DNA of 64,000 nt from Pseudomonas sp. BGI-2 (lineage in GTDB: Bacteria > Pseudomonadota > Gammaproteobacteria > Pseudomonadales > Pseudomonadaceae), in NCBI RefSeq assembly GCF_004310295.1, contig NZ_SISB01000019.1, positions 47,995 to 111,994 of the forward strand, read 5' to 3'. This document shows positions 8,858 to 18,639 of the stretch, piece by piece. Position 1 is the stretch's first letter. Each line of letters begins with the position of its first letter. The notes beneath the pieces are model-generated. The model was not told the origin of the DNA, did not search any database, and saw only the letters and a program-made list of their open reading frames with translations. The position numbers and the translations under genes are program-made.

Positions 8858-10837
8858 TCACGCGCCAGTTGAGGTCGGGGTTGATACAGCCATATTGCGT
8901 TTTAATAGGTCGCGCATCTGATTTGCGATCTGATTTGCTTCCTCCGCAGTCAATCCTGGCTGCCTTGCTTTCCTGATAAGTACTTCCAGGCTATCCGTGT
9001 GTTGACTTGCCGATAACCTAGTAATGGTGTCTAAAAACTGTTGTTCAAGGTTGTCGCCGTCAATCAGCCATTCCTTTTCCGCCAAAGCCCTGAGCAATCG
9101 GCCCTGTTCAGTCCCGTGCCAGCGTGCCATCAACTGAATAGAGTTTAGCTTAGGATTTTTCTGCACTGCCCCGATGAGGGCTACCAGCAGTTGCGCGTAC
9201 GTGTTGCTCTCATTCGCGAAGTGATCGGCGGTTTCTACCTTGCCCGCCAGTTCCGGGTGATGAATGAGAGTGCGCAGAGCTATCAGCGTTGGCGCTTCGA
9301 CAGCGATCGGTGTGCGTGGTGCGCTATTTTGGTCGCGATCACCACCGCGTTTGCCGTTCTTGTCCCACGGCTTCTTGTCCCATTTCTTGCCGCCGGCCCC
9401 GGGTTTCTTCGGCGTCCATTCCTGCTGCGGCACATACATCTCTTGTGCCTGCGGCTGATGGTAGTCGCTGTAATCCGGCATGGCGTCGTAATCGATGCCC
9501 GGGTCGTAGGCGGGTGGCGCATCCTGAGGAGCGCTTTGCACCAGATGGCTCACGGCTTCGCCGCTAAGCCCGGTAATTTCGGTCAGGCGTTGGCGCATCA
9601 GGATGCGCAGGTTCGCGCCCGGGACCTTGTCGATCAGCGGCGCGGCGAGGGTGGCCATGTGGGCCTTGCCTTCGAGAGAGCGCGGGTCCGATTCCTCGGT
9701 CAACTGCTGGAAGAAATAATCCGCCAATGGCTGGGCGTGCTGGTTGATTCGCGCGCGGAACGCGTCAGTGCCTTCGGAGCGGACCAGCGTGTCCGGGTCT
9801 TCGCCTTCGGGCAGGAACAGAAAGCGCGCGCGCCGTCCGTCCTGCAGGCATGGCAGCGCCGCTTCCAGTGCGCGCCACGCCGCGTTGCGGCCGGCCTGGT
9901 CGCCGTCGAAGCAGAACAGCACGTTGGGCACGACGCGAAACAGCCGCTTCAAATGCTCTTCGCTGGTGGCGGTGCCCAGGGTCGCGACGGCATTGCGCAA
10001 GCCTTGCTGGGCAAGGGCGATGACGTCCATGTAGCCTTCAACGACAATGATTTCGTCGAGGTTGCGGTTATTCTTGCGTGCTTCATAAAGGCCGTAGAGT
10101 TCCTGGCCTTTATGGAATACCGGGGTTTCCGGTGAGTTCAGATATTTCGGTTTGTCATCGCCCAGTACCCGGCCGCCAAAAGCAATGATTCGCCCGCGAC
10201 TGTCACGGATCGGGAACATCACGCGATCGCGAAAGCGGTCATAGCGCTTGCCGGTTTCGGCGTTCTCGATCAGCAGGCCGGCATCAACCATGGCTTTCTG
10301 TTGCAGGGTGTCGCTGCTCAAGTGCTTGAACAGATTATCCCAGCCGGGTGGGGCGAAGCCGAGGCCGAAATCCCGGGCAATTTCGCCGGTCAGCCCGCGA
10401 CCTTTCAAGTAATCCACAGCCGCTTTGCGTGATGGATGACTTTTCAGGGCTTGTCGGTAAAAGTCGGCGGCCGCAGTCAGTAGCGGGTACAGCGGCGAAT
10501 CGGTCGGCTGCCGCGGTTTGTGCGGTCGGCCGCTTTCTTCGCGGGGGATTTCCATGCCGGCGGCTTTGGCCAGTTCTTCGACAGCCTGGACGAAATCCAG
10601 GTTGTCGTGGTCCATCATGAAGCCGAGGGCGTTGCCGCCAGCGCCGCAGCCGAAGCAGTAATAGAACTGCTTGTCGGGGCTGACGCTGAAGGACGGGGTT
10701 TTCTCTTTATGAAAAGGGCAGCAGGCGGTGTAGTTCTTGCCAGCCTTTTTCATTTGCAGGCGCGAGCTGACCACATCGACGATGTCGGTGCGGTTCAGAA
10801 GGTCGTCAATGAAGCTCTGGGGAATTAGCCCGGCCAT
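8858..10837 (-). CDS. dnaG: DNA primase
   Basis: 659 residues. It synthesises RNA primers at replication forks together with DnaB helicase. The N-terminal zinc ribbon shows Cys40, His43, Cys61 and Cys64 (CCPFHKEKTPSF, YYCFGCGAGG). The TOPRIM core contains VVEGYMDVIAL and CFDGDQAGRNAA with the metal-binding Glu and Asp residues. A Pro/Lys/Gly-rich linker near 470-520 leads to the C-terminal DnaB-binding helical domain. Second gene of the rpsU-dnaG-rpoD operon. The 482-base gap from rpsU is longer than expected (see findings). Confidence 0.98.
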   Translation of the reverse strand: MAGLIPQSFIDDLLNRTDIVDVVSSRLQMKKAGKNYTACCPFHKEKTPSFSVSPDKQFYYCFGCGAGGNALGFMMDHDNLDFVQAVEELAKAAGMEIPREESGRPHKPRQPTDSPLYPLLTAAADFYRQALKSHPSRKAAVDYLKGRGLTGEIARDFGLGFAPPGWDNLFKHLSSDTLQQKAMVDAGLLIENAETGKRYDRFRDRVMFPIRDSRGRIIAFGGRVLGDDKPKYLNSPETPVFHKGQELYGLYEARKNNRNLDEIIVVEGYMDVIALAQQGLRNAVATLGTATSEEHLKRLFRVVPNVLFCFDGDQAGRNAAWRALEAALPCLQDGRRARFLFLPEGEDPDTLVRSEGTDAFRARINQHAQPLADYFFQQLTEESDPRSLEGKAHMATLAAPLIDKVPGANLRILMRQRLTEITGLSGEAVSHLVQSAPQDAPPAYDPGIDYDAMPDYSDYHQPQAQEMYVPQQEWTPKKPGAGGKKWDKKPWDKNGKRGGDRDQNSAPRTPIAVEAPTLIALRTLIHHPELAGKVETADHFANESNTYAQLLVALIGAVQKNPKLNSIQLMARWHGTEQGRLLRALAEKEWLIDGDNLEQQFLDTITRLSASQHTDSLEVLIRKARQPGLTAEEANQIANQMRDLLKRNMAVSTPTSTGA

Positions 10838-11319
10838 GGCGTTCTCGTCATCTGCGCTTAAATGGACCCAAAACGAAGAGCGGCCGAACGCGGGTCGTTG
10901 TTTGAGGCGCGCAAAATGTGCGGCTCGACCGGTGTCGTCTGCGTAATCGCTGTCGGGAAGTGTATCTGCCGAAAATCCACTGACGTTAGTACCAATCAGT
11001 ATTCGACTATATGAAAGTGTTTCGCTGAATCCGGCTGCGGCCAGTCGAGGGCCTCGGATAGCTCATAAGCGGGCACGCAAGAAGGTGCCTTGGGCTGATC
11101 GTCGTGAGAGGAATCAGTGGGTGTGCTCGTCAGTAGCCTTGGAAGGCTCGTCAGAAAAGACGTGCACCGCTGGCAAAAGAGCCAGGTCTGACGCTGTGAA
11201 GCAGGTTTGTCTCTGTCGCGTCTGCGGCTTTGACGGTGAAGCATCAAGCGTTTTCTGCAAATGCCATTAGCCCGGCTGAGGGCCGGGCTTGGCAGAAGCT
11301 TGCTACGAACGTCTGTGTA
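10838..11319. other. rpsU-dnaG spacer, no convincing gene
   Basis: A 482-base non-coding stretch within the macromolecular synthesis operon. The frame at 10996-11247 (minus) lacks a Shine-Dalgarno and looks non-protein-like, with high Arg, Ser and Cys. I see only the hairpin at 11269-11289 near rpsU and AT-richer sequence around 10995-11025 that could contain a dnaG promoter. In P. aeruginosa I recall a GatB/YqeY-domain gene (PA0578) here. I found no remnant of it. Confidence 0.6.
11269..11289 (-). terminator. Possible attenuator between rpsU and dnaG
   Basis: AGCCCGG (11269-11275) pairs with CCGGGCT (11283-11289), about 30 bases beyond the rpsU stop. The run of T after it on the minus strand is poor, so termination is probably partial. 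That fits the known need in this operon for far more S21 than primase. Confidence 0.5.
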
Positions 11320-11535
11320 TTAGTACAGACGAACGGCGCGGCGCTGTTCGCGCTGTACTTTCTTGGCGTGACGCTTAACAGCGGCTGCTGCTTTACGCTT
11401 ACGCTCAGAAGTAGGCTTCTCGTAGAATTCGCGGCTACGAACTTCAGCCAGTACACCGGCTTTTTCGCAGGAGCGCTTGAAACGACGCAGAGCTACGTCG
11501 AAGGGTTCGTTCTCTTTTACTTTGACGGCTGGCAT
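11320..11535 (-). CDS. rpsU: 30S ribosomal protein S21
   Basis: 71 residues, the usual length. It binds the 30S subunit near the 3' end of 16S rRNA and assists mRNA base pairing at initiation. The sequence is recognisable from [20 protein letters not shown] and the basic C-terminus [25 protein letters not shown] lies ahead of the ATG on the minus strand. It is the first gene of the macromolecular synthesis operon and is divergent from tsaD. The 199-base gap between them (11536-11734) must hold both promoters; I could not assign them with confidence. Confidence 0.99.
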
Positions 11536-11734
11536 CCAGAGCTACCTTCATTCATTACCGGGGTCAACATCCTCGTGGCAAAAGAGCACTTGAAGACGTC
11601 GGTTTTTAAGGGTTGCGGATGTTAACCCCTCATCGACCGGAATGCAAAGCCTCTGATCGAAAACCGCTAGTCGGGGCATCCCATGGCGACTATTATGCGC
11701 GCCTTCGAATTCAGCCTAAACAAGGCGCAAACCC

Positions 11735-12760
11735 ATGCTAGTACTGGGATTAGAAACCTCCTGCGACGAAACCGGTGTCGCATTATATGACAGTGAACGC
11801 GGCCTGCTCGCCGACGCGCTGTTCAGCCAGATCGACCTGCATCGCGTCTATGGCGGCGTGGTGCCGGAGCTGGCCTCACGCGACCACGTCAAACGCATGC
11901 TGCCCTTGATCCGTCAGGTGTTGGCCGAAGCTGACTGTGTGCCGACCGAGATCGACGCCATCGCTTTTACCGCGGGTCCTGGCCTGGTCGGTGCCTTGCT
12001 GGTGGGCGCCTCCTGCGCTCAGGCCCTGGCCTTCGCCTGGGGCATTCCGGCGCTGGGTGTGCACCACATGGAAGGTCACTTGCTGGCGCCAATGTTGGAG
12101 TCGCAACCACCGGAATTCCCGTTCGTCGCTTTGTTGGTGTCGGGCGGTCATACGCAGCTGGTTCAGGTCGACGGGATCGGTCATTACACGCTCTTGGGCG
12201 AGACCCTCGACGATGCCGCCGGTGAAGCGTTCGACAAGACGGCGAAGATGATGGGGCTGAATTATCCGGGTGGTCCGGAAATCGCGAAACTCGCAGAGCG
12301 GGGCGTTGCAGGACGTTTCACCTTTCCGCGTCCGATGTGCGACCGCCCGGGCCTGGCCTTCAGCTTCAGTGGCTTGAAAACCTTCGCCCTGAACACCTGG
12401 CAACAGAGCGTCAGCGCCGGGGACGACAGCGAGCAAGCCCGTTGCGACATCTCGCTGGCGTTCCAGCAGGCCGTGGTGGAGACTTTAACCATCAAGTGCA
12501 AGCGAGCCCTGAACCAGGCGGGCATGAAGCGTCTGGTGATCGCTGGAGGCGTCAGCGCCAACAAGGCGCTGCGCACTTCTCTGGAAAAAATGCTCGGCGA
12601 CATGAAAGGCGATGTGTTTTATGCCCGTCCTGAGTTCTGCACCGATAATGGCGCGATGATTGCGTTTGCCGGTTGCCAGCGCTTGCAAGCCGGTCAGCAC
12701 GAAAGCCTGGCAATCAGCGTGCAGGCGCGTTGGCCAATGGAGCAACTGTCGGCGCTGTGA
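11735..12760 (+). CDS. tsaD: tRNA N6-threonylcarbamoyladenosine transferase TsaD
   Basis: 341 residues, cytoplasmic. With TsaB, TsaE and TsaC it adds the threonylcarbamoyl group to A37 of ANN-decoding tRNAs. The N-terminus [17 protein letters not shown] is the signature of the Kae1/TsaD family. The HHMEGH motif near residue 111 supplies the metal-binding His pair. The SGGHTQLV loop and ITRRFM-side [10 protein letters not shown] segment form the ATP site of the ASKHA fold. Formerly gcp or ygjD. Located opposite rpsU as in other gammaproteobacteria. Confidence 0.98.
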   Translation: MLVLGLETSCDETGVALYDSERGLLADALFSQIDLHRVYGGVVPELASRDHVKRMLPLIRQVLAEADCVPTEIDAIAFTAGPGLVGALLVGASCAQALAFAWGIPALGVHHMEGHLLAPMLESQPPEFPFVALLVSGGHTQLVQVDGIGHYTLLGETLDDAAGEAFDKTAKMMGLNYPGGPEIAKLAERGVAGRFTFPRPMCDRPGLAFSFSGLKTFALNTWQQSVSAGDDSEQARCDISLAFQQAVVETLTIKCKRALNQAGMKRLVIAGGVSANKALRTSLEKMLGDMKGDVFYARPEFCTDNGAMIAFAGCQRLQAGQHESLAISVQARWPMEQLSAL

Positions 12761-12783
12761 TGAGCGGTGCTCATGTCCGGTAC

Positions 12784-13353
12784 TTAAAAATGCCGTTCGC
12801 GCCCGGCAAACAGGTCGCGTAGATTGCCGCGATGACGCCAGACGATCAGCCCCGTGAGTGCGCTCATGGGCAGCAGTGCCGCCGGTTCTTGCCAGGCCAG
12901 CAGCGGCAGGGTCAGCGGCGTGGCGATAAGCGCGGCGAGAGAGCTGGTGCGGGTCAGGTAGAACGTCAGCAGCCAGGCGCAGACCGCCAATAGTGCGGCG
13001 GGCGGGTACAGGCCCAAGAGCATGCCGGCTGCGGTGGCGACACCCTTGCCGCCGCGAAAACGGAAGTACAGCGGGAACAGGTGGCCGATGACGGCACAGA
13101 CGCCGATCCAGGCCTGTTCTTGCAGCGAAAGCCCCGCAAGGCCTGCGATCAGCACCGGCAGCAGGCCTTTGCAGAGGTCGCCGATCAAGGTCAGGATGGC
13201 GAGTTTCTTGCCGGCCAGGCGCAACATGTTGGTGGCACCGGCATTGCCCGAGCCACTCATTCGCGGATCGGGGTTACCGGTCAGACGGCTGAGCAAAATG
13301 GCGAAGGACAGCGAGCCGAGCAGGTAGGCGATAGTCGCCAGTAACCAAAACAT
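12784..13353 (-). CDS. plsY: Glycerol-3-phosphate acyltransferase PlsY
   Basis: 189 residues, integral inner-membrane protein with about five hydrophobic helices. It transfers the acyl group from acyl-phosphate to glycerol-3-phosphate, the first step of phospholipid synthesis, working with PlsX. The family motifs are [11 protein letters not shown] near residue 35, [18 protein letters not shown] near 95-112, and [10 protein letters not shown] near the C-terminus. The gene is convergent with tsaD, whose stop is about 20 bases away, and divergent from folB. Confidence 0.96.
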   Translation of the reverse strand: MFWLLATIAYLLGSLSFAILLSRLTGNPDPRMSGSGNAGATNMLRLAGKKLAILTLIGDLCKGLLPVLIAGLAGLSLQEQAWIGVCAVIGHLFPLYFRFRGGKGVATAAGMLLGLYPPAALLAVCAWLLTFYLTRTSSLAALIATPLTLPLLAWQEPAALLPMSALTGLIVWRHRGNLRDLFAGRERHF

Positions 13354-13427
13354 GCTAACTATTCCGGGCGAGGACGCCCTGATTCTAACGGCGCATTGCG
13401 CCCTTGTCGTGCAGCGGAGAAAAGTGC

Positions 13428-13784
13428 TTGGACAGAGTGTTTATCGAGGGCCTGGAAGTCGACACCGTGATTGGTGCCTACGACTGGGAGCGAGGCATCC
13501 GACAGTGCCTGCGACTTGATCTGAGCTTCGCCTGGGACAACCGCCCGGCCGCTGCCGGGGATGACCTGACACTGGCGCTCGACTACGCGAGCGTTTCGTC
13601 ACGCATCCAGGCGTTTGCCGAGCATTCCCAGTACAAGCTGGTCGAGACGTTCGCCGAGCGTCTGGTCGAAGTGTTGATGAGCGAATTCAAGATCACCTGG
13701 GTGCGCCTCAAGCTGACCAAGCCTGGTGCCGTCCCGGCGGCCACTGGTGGTGTGGGCGTGGAGATCGAGCGCGGATGTCGCTGA
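13428..13784 (+). CDS. folB: Dihydroneopterin aldolase FolB (TTG start)
   Basis: 118 residues. It cleaves 7,8-dihydroneopterin to 6-hydroxymethyl-dihydropterin and glycolaldehyde in folate synthesis. Family features include [20 protein letters not shown] at the N-terminus, the conserved Glu in [10 protein letters not shown], and the Lys in [11 protein letters not shown] choose the TTG at 13428 because GGAG sits at 13415-13418 and known relatives start at this point. The in-frame TTG at 13404 would add eight unlikely residues. It overlaps folK by ten bases, so the next two enzymes of the pathway are translated together. Confidence 0.93.
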   Translation: MDRVFIEGLEVDTVIGAYDWERGIRQCLRLDLSFAWDNRPAAAGDDLTLALDYASVSSRIQAFAEHSQYKLVETFAERLVEVLMSEFKITWVRLKLTKPGAVPAATGGVGVEIERGCR

Positions 13785-14293
13785 CTCAGGTGTATCTCGG
13801 ACTCGGTAGTAATATCGAGCGCGAAACCCATTTGCAGGCTGGCCTCGAAGCCCTGGCGGGTTTCCTGGTGGATATTCATTGCTCGGCGGTGTTCGAAAGC
13901 CAGCCAGTGGGGATCAAGAGCGGCCCGTTCTTCAATTTCGTGGTCTCGGCTTACACCGATCTGCCGCTGATGGAGCTGGACCGCCGATTGAAATTCATTG
14001 AGGCGGACAACGGCCGCTATGCGCCCGACCGCAAGGGCTTGCCGCTGGATATCGACGTGCTGCTGTTTGGCGACCTGGTGGGCAATTTCGACGGATTGAT
14101 CCTGCCTCGGGCAGAAATTCTGAAAAATGCCTTTGTGCTGTGGCCGCTGTCGCTGATTGCGCCGGACAGAGTGCATCCGGGCGTAGGCAAAAGCTTTGCG
14201 ACGTTGTGGGATGAAGCAAAAATTGATCAGGTGTTGGCGCCAGTGGCGTTCGAGTGGCGCGGAGAGCAGCTGACACCTTCGAATTTGCTGTGA
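13775..14293 (+). CDS. folK: 2-amino-4-hydroxy-6-hydroxymethyldihydropteridine pyrophosphokinase
   Basis: 172 residues. It transfers pyrophosphate from ATP to 6-hydroxymethyl-dihydropterin, the product of FolB, for dihydropteroate synthesis. The N-terminal VYLGLGSNIERE, the FFNFVVSAYT segment and the PLDIDVLLFGD motif are family signatures; the last supplies the magnesium-binding Asp pair. The start overlaps the end of folB, which indicates translational coupling. An in-frame motif DNGRYAPDRKGLPLDID holds the catalytic Arg loop. Confidence 0.97.
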   Translation: MSLTQVYLGLGSNIERETHLQAGLEALAGFLVDIHCSAVFESQPVGIKSGPFFNFVVSAYTDLPLMELDRRLKFIEADNGRYAPDRKGLPLDIDVLLFGDLVGNFDGLILPRAEILKNAFVLWPLSLIAPDRVHPGVGKSFATLWDEAKIDQVLAPVAFEWRGEQLTPSNLL

Positions 14294-14311
14294 TCTTGCC
14301 CGCGAAGCTTT

Positions 14312-15541
14312 TCAGCTAGACGCCGCCTCTTTGTAAGCCTTCAGCGCCTTGAGCCGCTCACGCTTGATCGCCTCGCCCAGCTCCGGCCCCTTGAATCCCT
14401 TCTCCAGCAACGGCTGTACCGCCACGCTCCGGGCCGCAGTCGCCGCCCCGCGCAAATATTCCGCCTGTGGATAACTTCTCTGCTCCAGACCTTTGCGTCC
14501 GCGGGCGTCCATTTCACACGCCGCAATGAACTCTTCAAATCGCTGAGGCCGACGGTAAACGTCAAAACTCTGCAACAACTCCAGCAACGTCGAGGGTTTC
14601 AGCTCAAGGGCGCGGTGGCCATGGGTGTGATATTGGCCCGCCAGCAATGCCAGTTCCTGACAATCCTTCGGAGCCTTGAAGCGTTCGTTGACCGCTTTGA
14701 TCAGCTTCAAACCCTTGTGTTCATGAGCAATGTGGCGTGGCCACTCTTCTTTGGGCGTCAATCCTTTGCCCAGATCATGCAGCAGGCACGCCCAGCGCAC
14801 TGTCAGCGGTTGTTTGTGCAGCGCTGCTTGTTCGAGCACGCTCAGGGTGTGCACGCCAGTGTCGATCTCCGGATGATGGGCTTCGGGTTGGGGCACGCCA
14901 AACAGGGCGTCGACTTCCGGCATCAACACCTTGAGCGCGCCGCATTCACGCAGCACCTCGATGAACACCTGTGGCTGATCTTCCATGAGAGCACGGGAAA
15001 TCTCTTTCCAGCTGCGCTCGGCAGTCAACGCCTCCAGTTCGCCTGACTCGCTGAGTTGACGCATGAGCTCCAATGTTTCAGACGCGACGATGAAACCCAG
15101 CCCGGCATAACGGGCGGCAAAGCGGGCAACGCGTAACACACGGAGCGGATCTTCGGCGAACACGGGGGAAACGTGGCGAAGTACACGAGCTTCGAGATCT
15201 CGCTGGCCGTGATAAGGATCGGTCAGGTTCTGCTGATCGTCTTCGGCCATGGCGTTGATTGTCAGGTCACGACGGATCAGGTCTTCTTCGAGGGTGACGT
15301 CGGGGCTGGCGTGAAAGGTGAAGCCGCCGTAACCACGTCCGCTTTTGCGTTCGGTACGGGCAAGGGCGTACTCCTCACCGCTCTTGGGGTGAAGGAATAC
15401 CGGGAAGTCAGCGCCAACCGGGCGATAGCCCTGGGCGAGCATTTCTTCGGTGGTGGAGCCGACCACGACCCAGTCGATATCGGTGACAGGCTTGCCCAGC
15501 AAGCGATCGCGTACCGCGCCGCCGACTTTATAAATCCGCAT
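14312..15541 (-). CDS. cca: Multifunctional CCA-adding tRNA nucleotidyltransferase
   Basis: 409 residues. It adds or repairs the 3' CCA of tRNAs without a template. The N-terminus [25 protein letters not shown] holds the class II nucleotidyltransferase GG-x-VRD and DxD motifs. [10 protein letters not shown] follows, and later an HD domain (CLLHDLGKG near residue 255) supplies phosphohydrolase activity in gammaproteobacterial enzymes. GGAGG lies six bases before the ATG. It is convergent with folK and lies downstream of spoVR on the same strand. Confidence 0.97.
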   Translation of the reverse strand: MRIYKVGGAVRDRLLGKPVTDIDWVVVGSTTEEMLAQGYRPVGADFPVFLHPKSGEEYALARTERKSGRGYGGFTFHASPDVTLEEDLIRRDLTINAMAEDDQQNLTDPYHGQRDLEARVLRHVSPVFAEDPLRVLRVARFAARYAGLGFIVASETLELMRQLSESGELEALTAERSWKEISRALMEDQPQVFIEVLRECGALKVLMPEVDALFGVPQPEAHHPEIDTGVHTLSVLEQAALHKQPLTVRWACLLHDLGKGLTPKEEWPRHIAHEHKGLKLIKAVNERFKAPKDCQELALLAGQYHTHGHRALELKPSTLLELLQSFDVYRRPQRFEEFIAACEMDARGRKGLEQRSYPQAEYLRGAATAARSVAVQPLLEKGFKGPELGEAIKRERLKALKAYKEAASS

Positions 15542-15604
15542 AAAAAACCTCCGTTAGCCCGACAGAATAACCGTTGCGTCGAACTTCCGGAGGCAGAAAC
15601 AGGA

Positions 15605-17167
15605 TCAAAGATGAATGACGGCCAGATCCAGTCTTCCGTAATCCCCCTCAGCGTGTTCACTTCTGGGTGGAACGTGCTGAACTTTCATGACCTGGTCGCC
15701 TTGCAGGGTTTCCAGGTGAATGTCGAAGCCCCAGAGGCGATGCAGGTGTTTGAGCACTTCCTCGGTGGACTCACCCAGCGGTTTGCGGTCGTGCTGCTGG
15801 TGACGCAAGGTCAGGGAGCGGTCGCCGCGGCGGTCGATGCTGTAGATCTGTACGTTGGGTTCGCGATTGCCGAGGTTGTACTGGGCCGCCAGGGTTTCAC
15901 GGATGATCCGGTAGCCCGGCTCATCGTGAATGGCTGGCACCAGCAGATCGTCCTTCTGGTCGTCATCGAGAATGCTGAACAGTTTCAGGTCGCGGATCAC
16001 TTGGGGTGACAGGTATTGGAGGATGAAACTCTCATCCTTGAAACTGCTCATGGCGAACTTGATGCTAGACAACCAGTCAGTGCCAGCAATTTCCGGGAAC
16101 CAGCGGTAGTCCTCTTCGGTTGGGTGTTCACACATGCGCCGTATGTCCCGGTACATGGCAAAACCCAGAGTGTAGGGGTTGATGCCGTTGTAGTAGGGGC
16201 TGTCGAAGCCGGGTTGATAGACCACGCTGGTGTGGGACGTCAGAAACTCCATCATGAAGCCGTCGGTGACCAGTCCTTCGTCGTACAAATCGTTCATCAG
16301 CGTGTAGTGCCAGAACGTGGCCCAGCCTTCGTTCATCACCTGGGTCTGGCGTTGCGGGTAGAAATACTGGGCGATCTTGCGCACGATCCGCACGATTTCC
16401 CGCTGCCAGGGCTCCAGTAGCGGGGCGTGTTTTTCGATGAAGTACAGGATATTTTCCTGAGGTTCGGCGGGGAAGCGTGCGTTGTCCTTGTCGCTGTACT
16501 TGTCCGCACCTTTTGGAATGGTCCGCCACAGATCGTTGATCTGCTTCTGCAAATGCTCTTCCCGATCCTTCTGCCGACGGCGTTCTTCTTCAGCCGATAT
16601 CGGATACGGGCGTTTGTAGCGATCGACCCCGTAGTTCATCAGCGCGTGACAGGAATCCAGCAGGTCCTCGACCGCGTCGATGCCGTGGCGTTCTTCGCAT
16701 TGCATGATGTACTGCTTGGCGAAGACCAGGTAATCGATGATCGAACTGGCGTCGGTCCAGGTGCGGAAAAGGTAATTGCCCTTGAAAAAGCTGTTGTGGC
16801 CATAGCAGGCGTGAGCAACCACCAGGGCCTGCATGCAGATGGTGTTTTCTTCCATCAGGTACGCGATGCACGGGTCGGAATTGATCACGATCTCGTAGGC
16901 CAGCCCCATCTGCCCACGGCTGTAGGACTTCTCGGTGCTGAGGAAGTGTTTGCCGTAGGACCAATGGTGATAACCCAGCGGCATGCCGACGGAGGCGTAG
17001 GCATCCATCATCTGCTCGGCGGTGATCACTTCAATCTGGTTGGGGTAGGTATCCAGGGCATAACGAGCCGCCAGACGACTGATTTCTTTGTCGTAGGCCT
17101 GGATCAGCTCGAACGTCCATTCGGAGCCGGTGGAAATGGGTTGGCGCTTCTGCTCTTTGGCGGTCAT
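15605..17167 (-). CDS. spoVR: SpoVR family protein
   Basis: 520 residues, the usual length of the bacterial SpoVR/YcgB family. The molecular function is not settled. Recognisable features include HHWSYGKHF near the N-terminus, [19 protein letters not shown], and [20 protein letters not shown]. The many His and Glu residues suggest a metal site. It overlaps yeaH by four bases and is the third gene of prkA-yeaH-spoVR. That cluster is conserved in proteobacteria and linked to stationary-phase or starvation responses. Name comes from the Bacillus sporulation protein; no sporulation role is implied here. Confidence 0.93.
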   Translation of the reverse strand: MTAKEQKRQPISTGSEWTFELIQAYDKEISRLAARYALDTYPNQIEVITAEQMMDAYASVGMPLGYHHWSYGKHFLSTEKSYSRGQMGLAYEIVINSDPCIAYLMEENTICMQALVVAHACYGHNSFFKGNYLFRTWTDASSIIDYLVFAKQYIMQCEERHGIDAVEDLLDSCHALMNYGVDRYKRPYPISAEEERRRQKDREEHLQKQINDLWRTIPKGADKYSDKDNARFPAEPQENILYFIEKHAPLLEPWQREIVRIVRKIAQYFYPQRQTQVMNEGWATFWHYTLMNDLYDEGLVTDGFMMEFLTSHTSVVYQPGFDSPYYNGINPYTLGFAMYRDIRRMCEHPTEEDYRWFPEIAGTDWLSSIKFAMSSFKDESFILQYLSPQVIRDLKLFSILDDDQKDDLLVPAIHDEPGYRIIRETLAAQYNLGNREPNVQIYSIDRRGDRSLTLRHQQHDRKPLGESTEEVLKHLHRLWGFDIHLETLQGDQVMKVQHVPPRSEHAEGDYGRLDLAVIHL

Positions 17168-18435
17168 GTCACTAACCTGCGCTGGAAGAGTTCACGGAAG
17201 ACCGGATAGATATCCCCGGCCGAGACCAGTTGCTGCTGGGCAAAATTGTCAGAGAAGGCTTCAGCAATACGTTCGTACTCAAACCACAAAGCCTGATGTT
17301 CGCGCGGGGTAATCTCAACGTAAGTGTAGTACTGCACGAACGGCATGATCTGGTTGATCAGAATGTCGCGGCAAATCGGCGAGTCGTCGTTCCAGTTATC
17401 GCCGTCGGAGGCCTGGGCGGCATAGATGTTCCACTCGTTACTCGGATAGCGTTCGGCCATGATCTCCTGCATCAGTTTCAAGGCGCTGGAGACGATGGTG
17501 CCGCCGGTTTCCCGGGAGTAGAAGAACTCTTCCTCATCCACTTCGCGGGCGCTGGTGTGGTGGCGGATGAACACAACGTCGATCTTGTCATAGTTACGCT
17601 TGAGAAACAGGTACAGCAGGATGAAGAACCGCTTGGCGATGTCCTTGGTCGCCTGGGTCATGGAGCCGGACACGTCCATCAGGCAGAACATCACCGCTTT
17701 GGAGCTTGGGTTCGGCTGCTTGATGAGCAGGTTGTACTTGAGGTCAAAGGTGTCGAGAAACGGCACGCGGTGGATGCGCGCACTGAGTTTTTCGATTTCT
17801 GCTTCGATTTCCTGAATATCGCCGAAGTTGTCCGGTTCATCCCGCTTGAGTCGCAGCAGTTCGTCTTTGGCTTCGCGCAATTTTGCCCGGCTGCTGCCAG
17901 ACAGGGCGATTCGCCGGGCATGGGCCGAGCGCAAGGTTCGGATGATGTTGATTCGCGACGGGTTACCTTCGTTGCTGATACCTGCGCGCACGGTCTTAAA
18001 GGTGTCGGTGCCGGTCAGGTTGCGCTTGACCAGATTCGGCAGCTCAAGGTCCTCGAACATGAATTCGAGGAATTCCTCCTGGGTGATCTGGAAGACGAAT
18101 TCGTCCATCCCTTCGCCCGAGTTACCGGCCCTGCCGGGGCCTCTGCCACCGCCACCTCCAGGCGGGCGGGCAATGTGCTCGCCGCTGGTGAACTCCTTGT
18201 TGCCCGGATGCACGACGGTTTGCTTGCCACCCCGACCGTGGTGAAGCACCGGCTCGTCAATGTCGCGGCCGGGGATGCTGATCTGTTCGCCGTGTTCCAT
18301 ATCGGTAATGGAACGCCGACTGACCGCCTCTTCGACAGCCTTTTTGATGTGATCACGGTAACGCCGCAGAAACCGCTGACGGTTCACCGTGCTCTTGTTC
18401 TTGCCATTGAGACGTCGGTCGATCACATAGCTCAT
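17164..18435 (-). CDS. yeaH: YeaH/YhbH family protein (DUF444), VWA-like
   Basis: 423 residues. The N-terminus [20 protein letters not shown] and the Gly-rich stretch [20 protein letters not shown] are typical of DUF444. The C-terminal half holds a von Willebrand factor A-like fold with MDVSGSMTQ near residue 245, the DxSxS metal-ion-dependent adhesion site. It is thought to work with the PrkA kinase in stress signalling; the biochemical role is unclear. It sits between prkA and spoVR and is translationally coupled to spoVR by an ATGA-type overlap. A 204-base gap separates it from prkA. Confidence 0.93.
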   Translation of the reverse strand: MSYVIDRRLNGKNKSTVNRQRFLRRYRDHIKKAVEEAVSRRSITDMEHGEQISIPGRDIDEPVLHHGRGGKQTVVHPGNKEFTSGEHIARPPGGGGGRGPGRAGNSGEGMDEFVFQITQEEFLEFMFEDLELPNLVKRNLTGTDTFKTVRAGISNEGNPSRINIIRTLRSAHARRIALSGSSRAKLREAKDELLRLKRDEPDNFGDIQEIEAEIEKLSARIHRVPFLDTFDLKYNLLIKQPNPSSKAVMFCLMDVSGSMTQATKDIAKRFFILLYLFLKRNYDKIDVVFIRHHTSAREVDEEEFFYSRETGGTIVSSALKLMQEIMAERYPSNEWNIYAAQASDGDNWNDDSPICRDILINQIMPFVQYYTYVEITPREHQALWFEYERIAEAFSDNFAQQQLVSAGDIYPVFRELFQRRLVT

Positions 18436-18639
18436 GACTGCTCCTTAGAAGCTGTCCTGAAAGGGGCGAGCGGTTATGCAGCATCGTGCCGAGTGCCAAG
18501 GGATGTTCACGCTCCCCCAAGCGCTTTGGATGCTGCCTGAACTTCGCTTCCAACTTTCGAACACCTTCCAGAGGTCTGTGTAACAGAAAAAGCGCACACA
18601 GGTCTCTGGCTGACGACAACCGGTCTGACCGGCAGCGGG

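Noticed and set aside
10996..11247. 84-residue minus-strand frame in the rpsU-dnaG spacer
   Set aside because: No Shine-Dalgarno, Arg/Ser/Cys-rich, no similarity recognised, and not a YqeY remnant.
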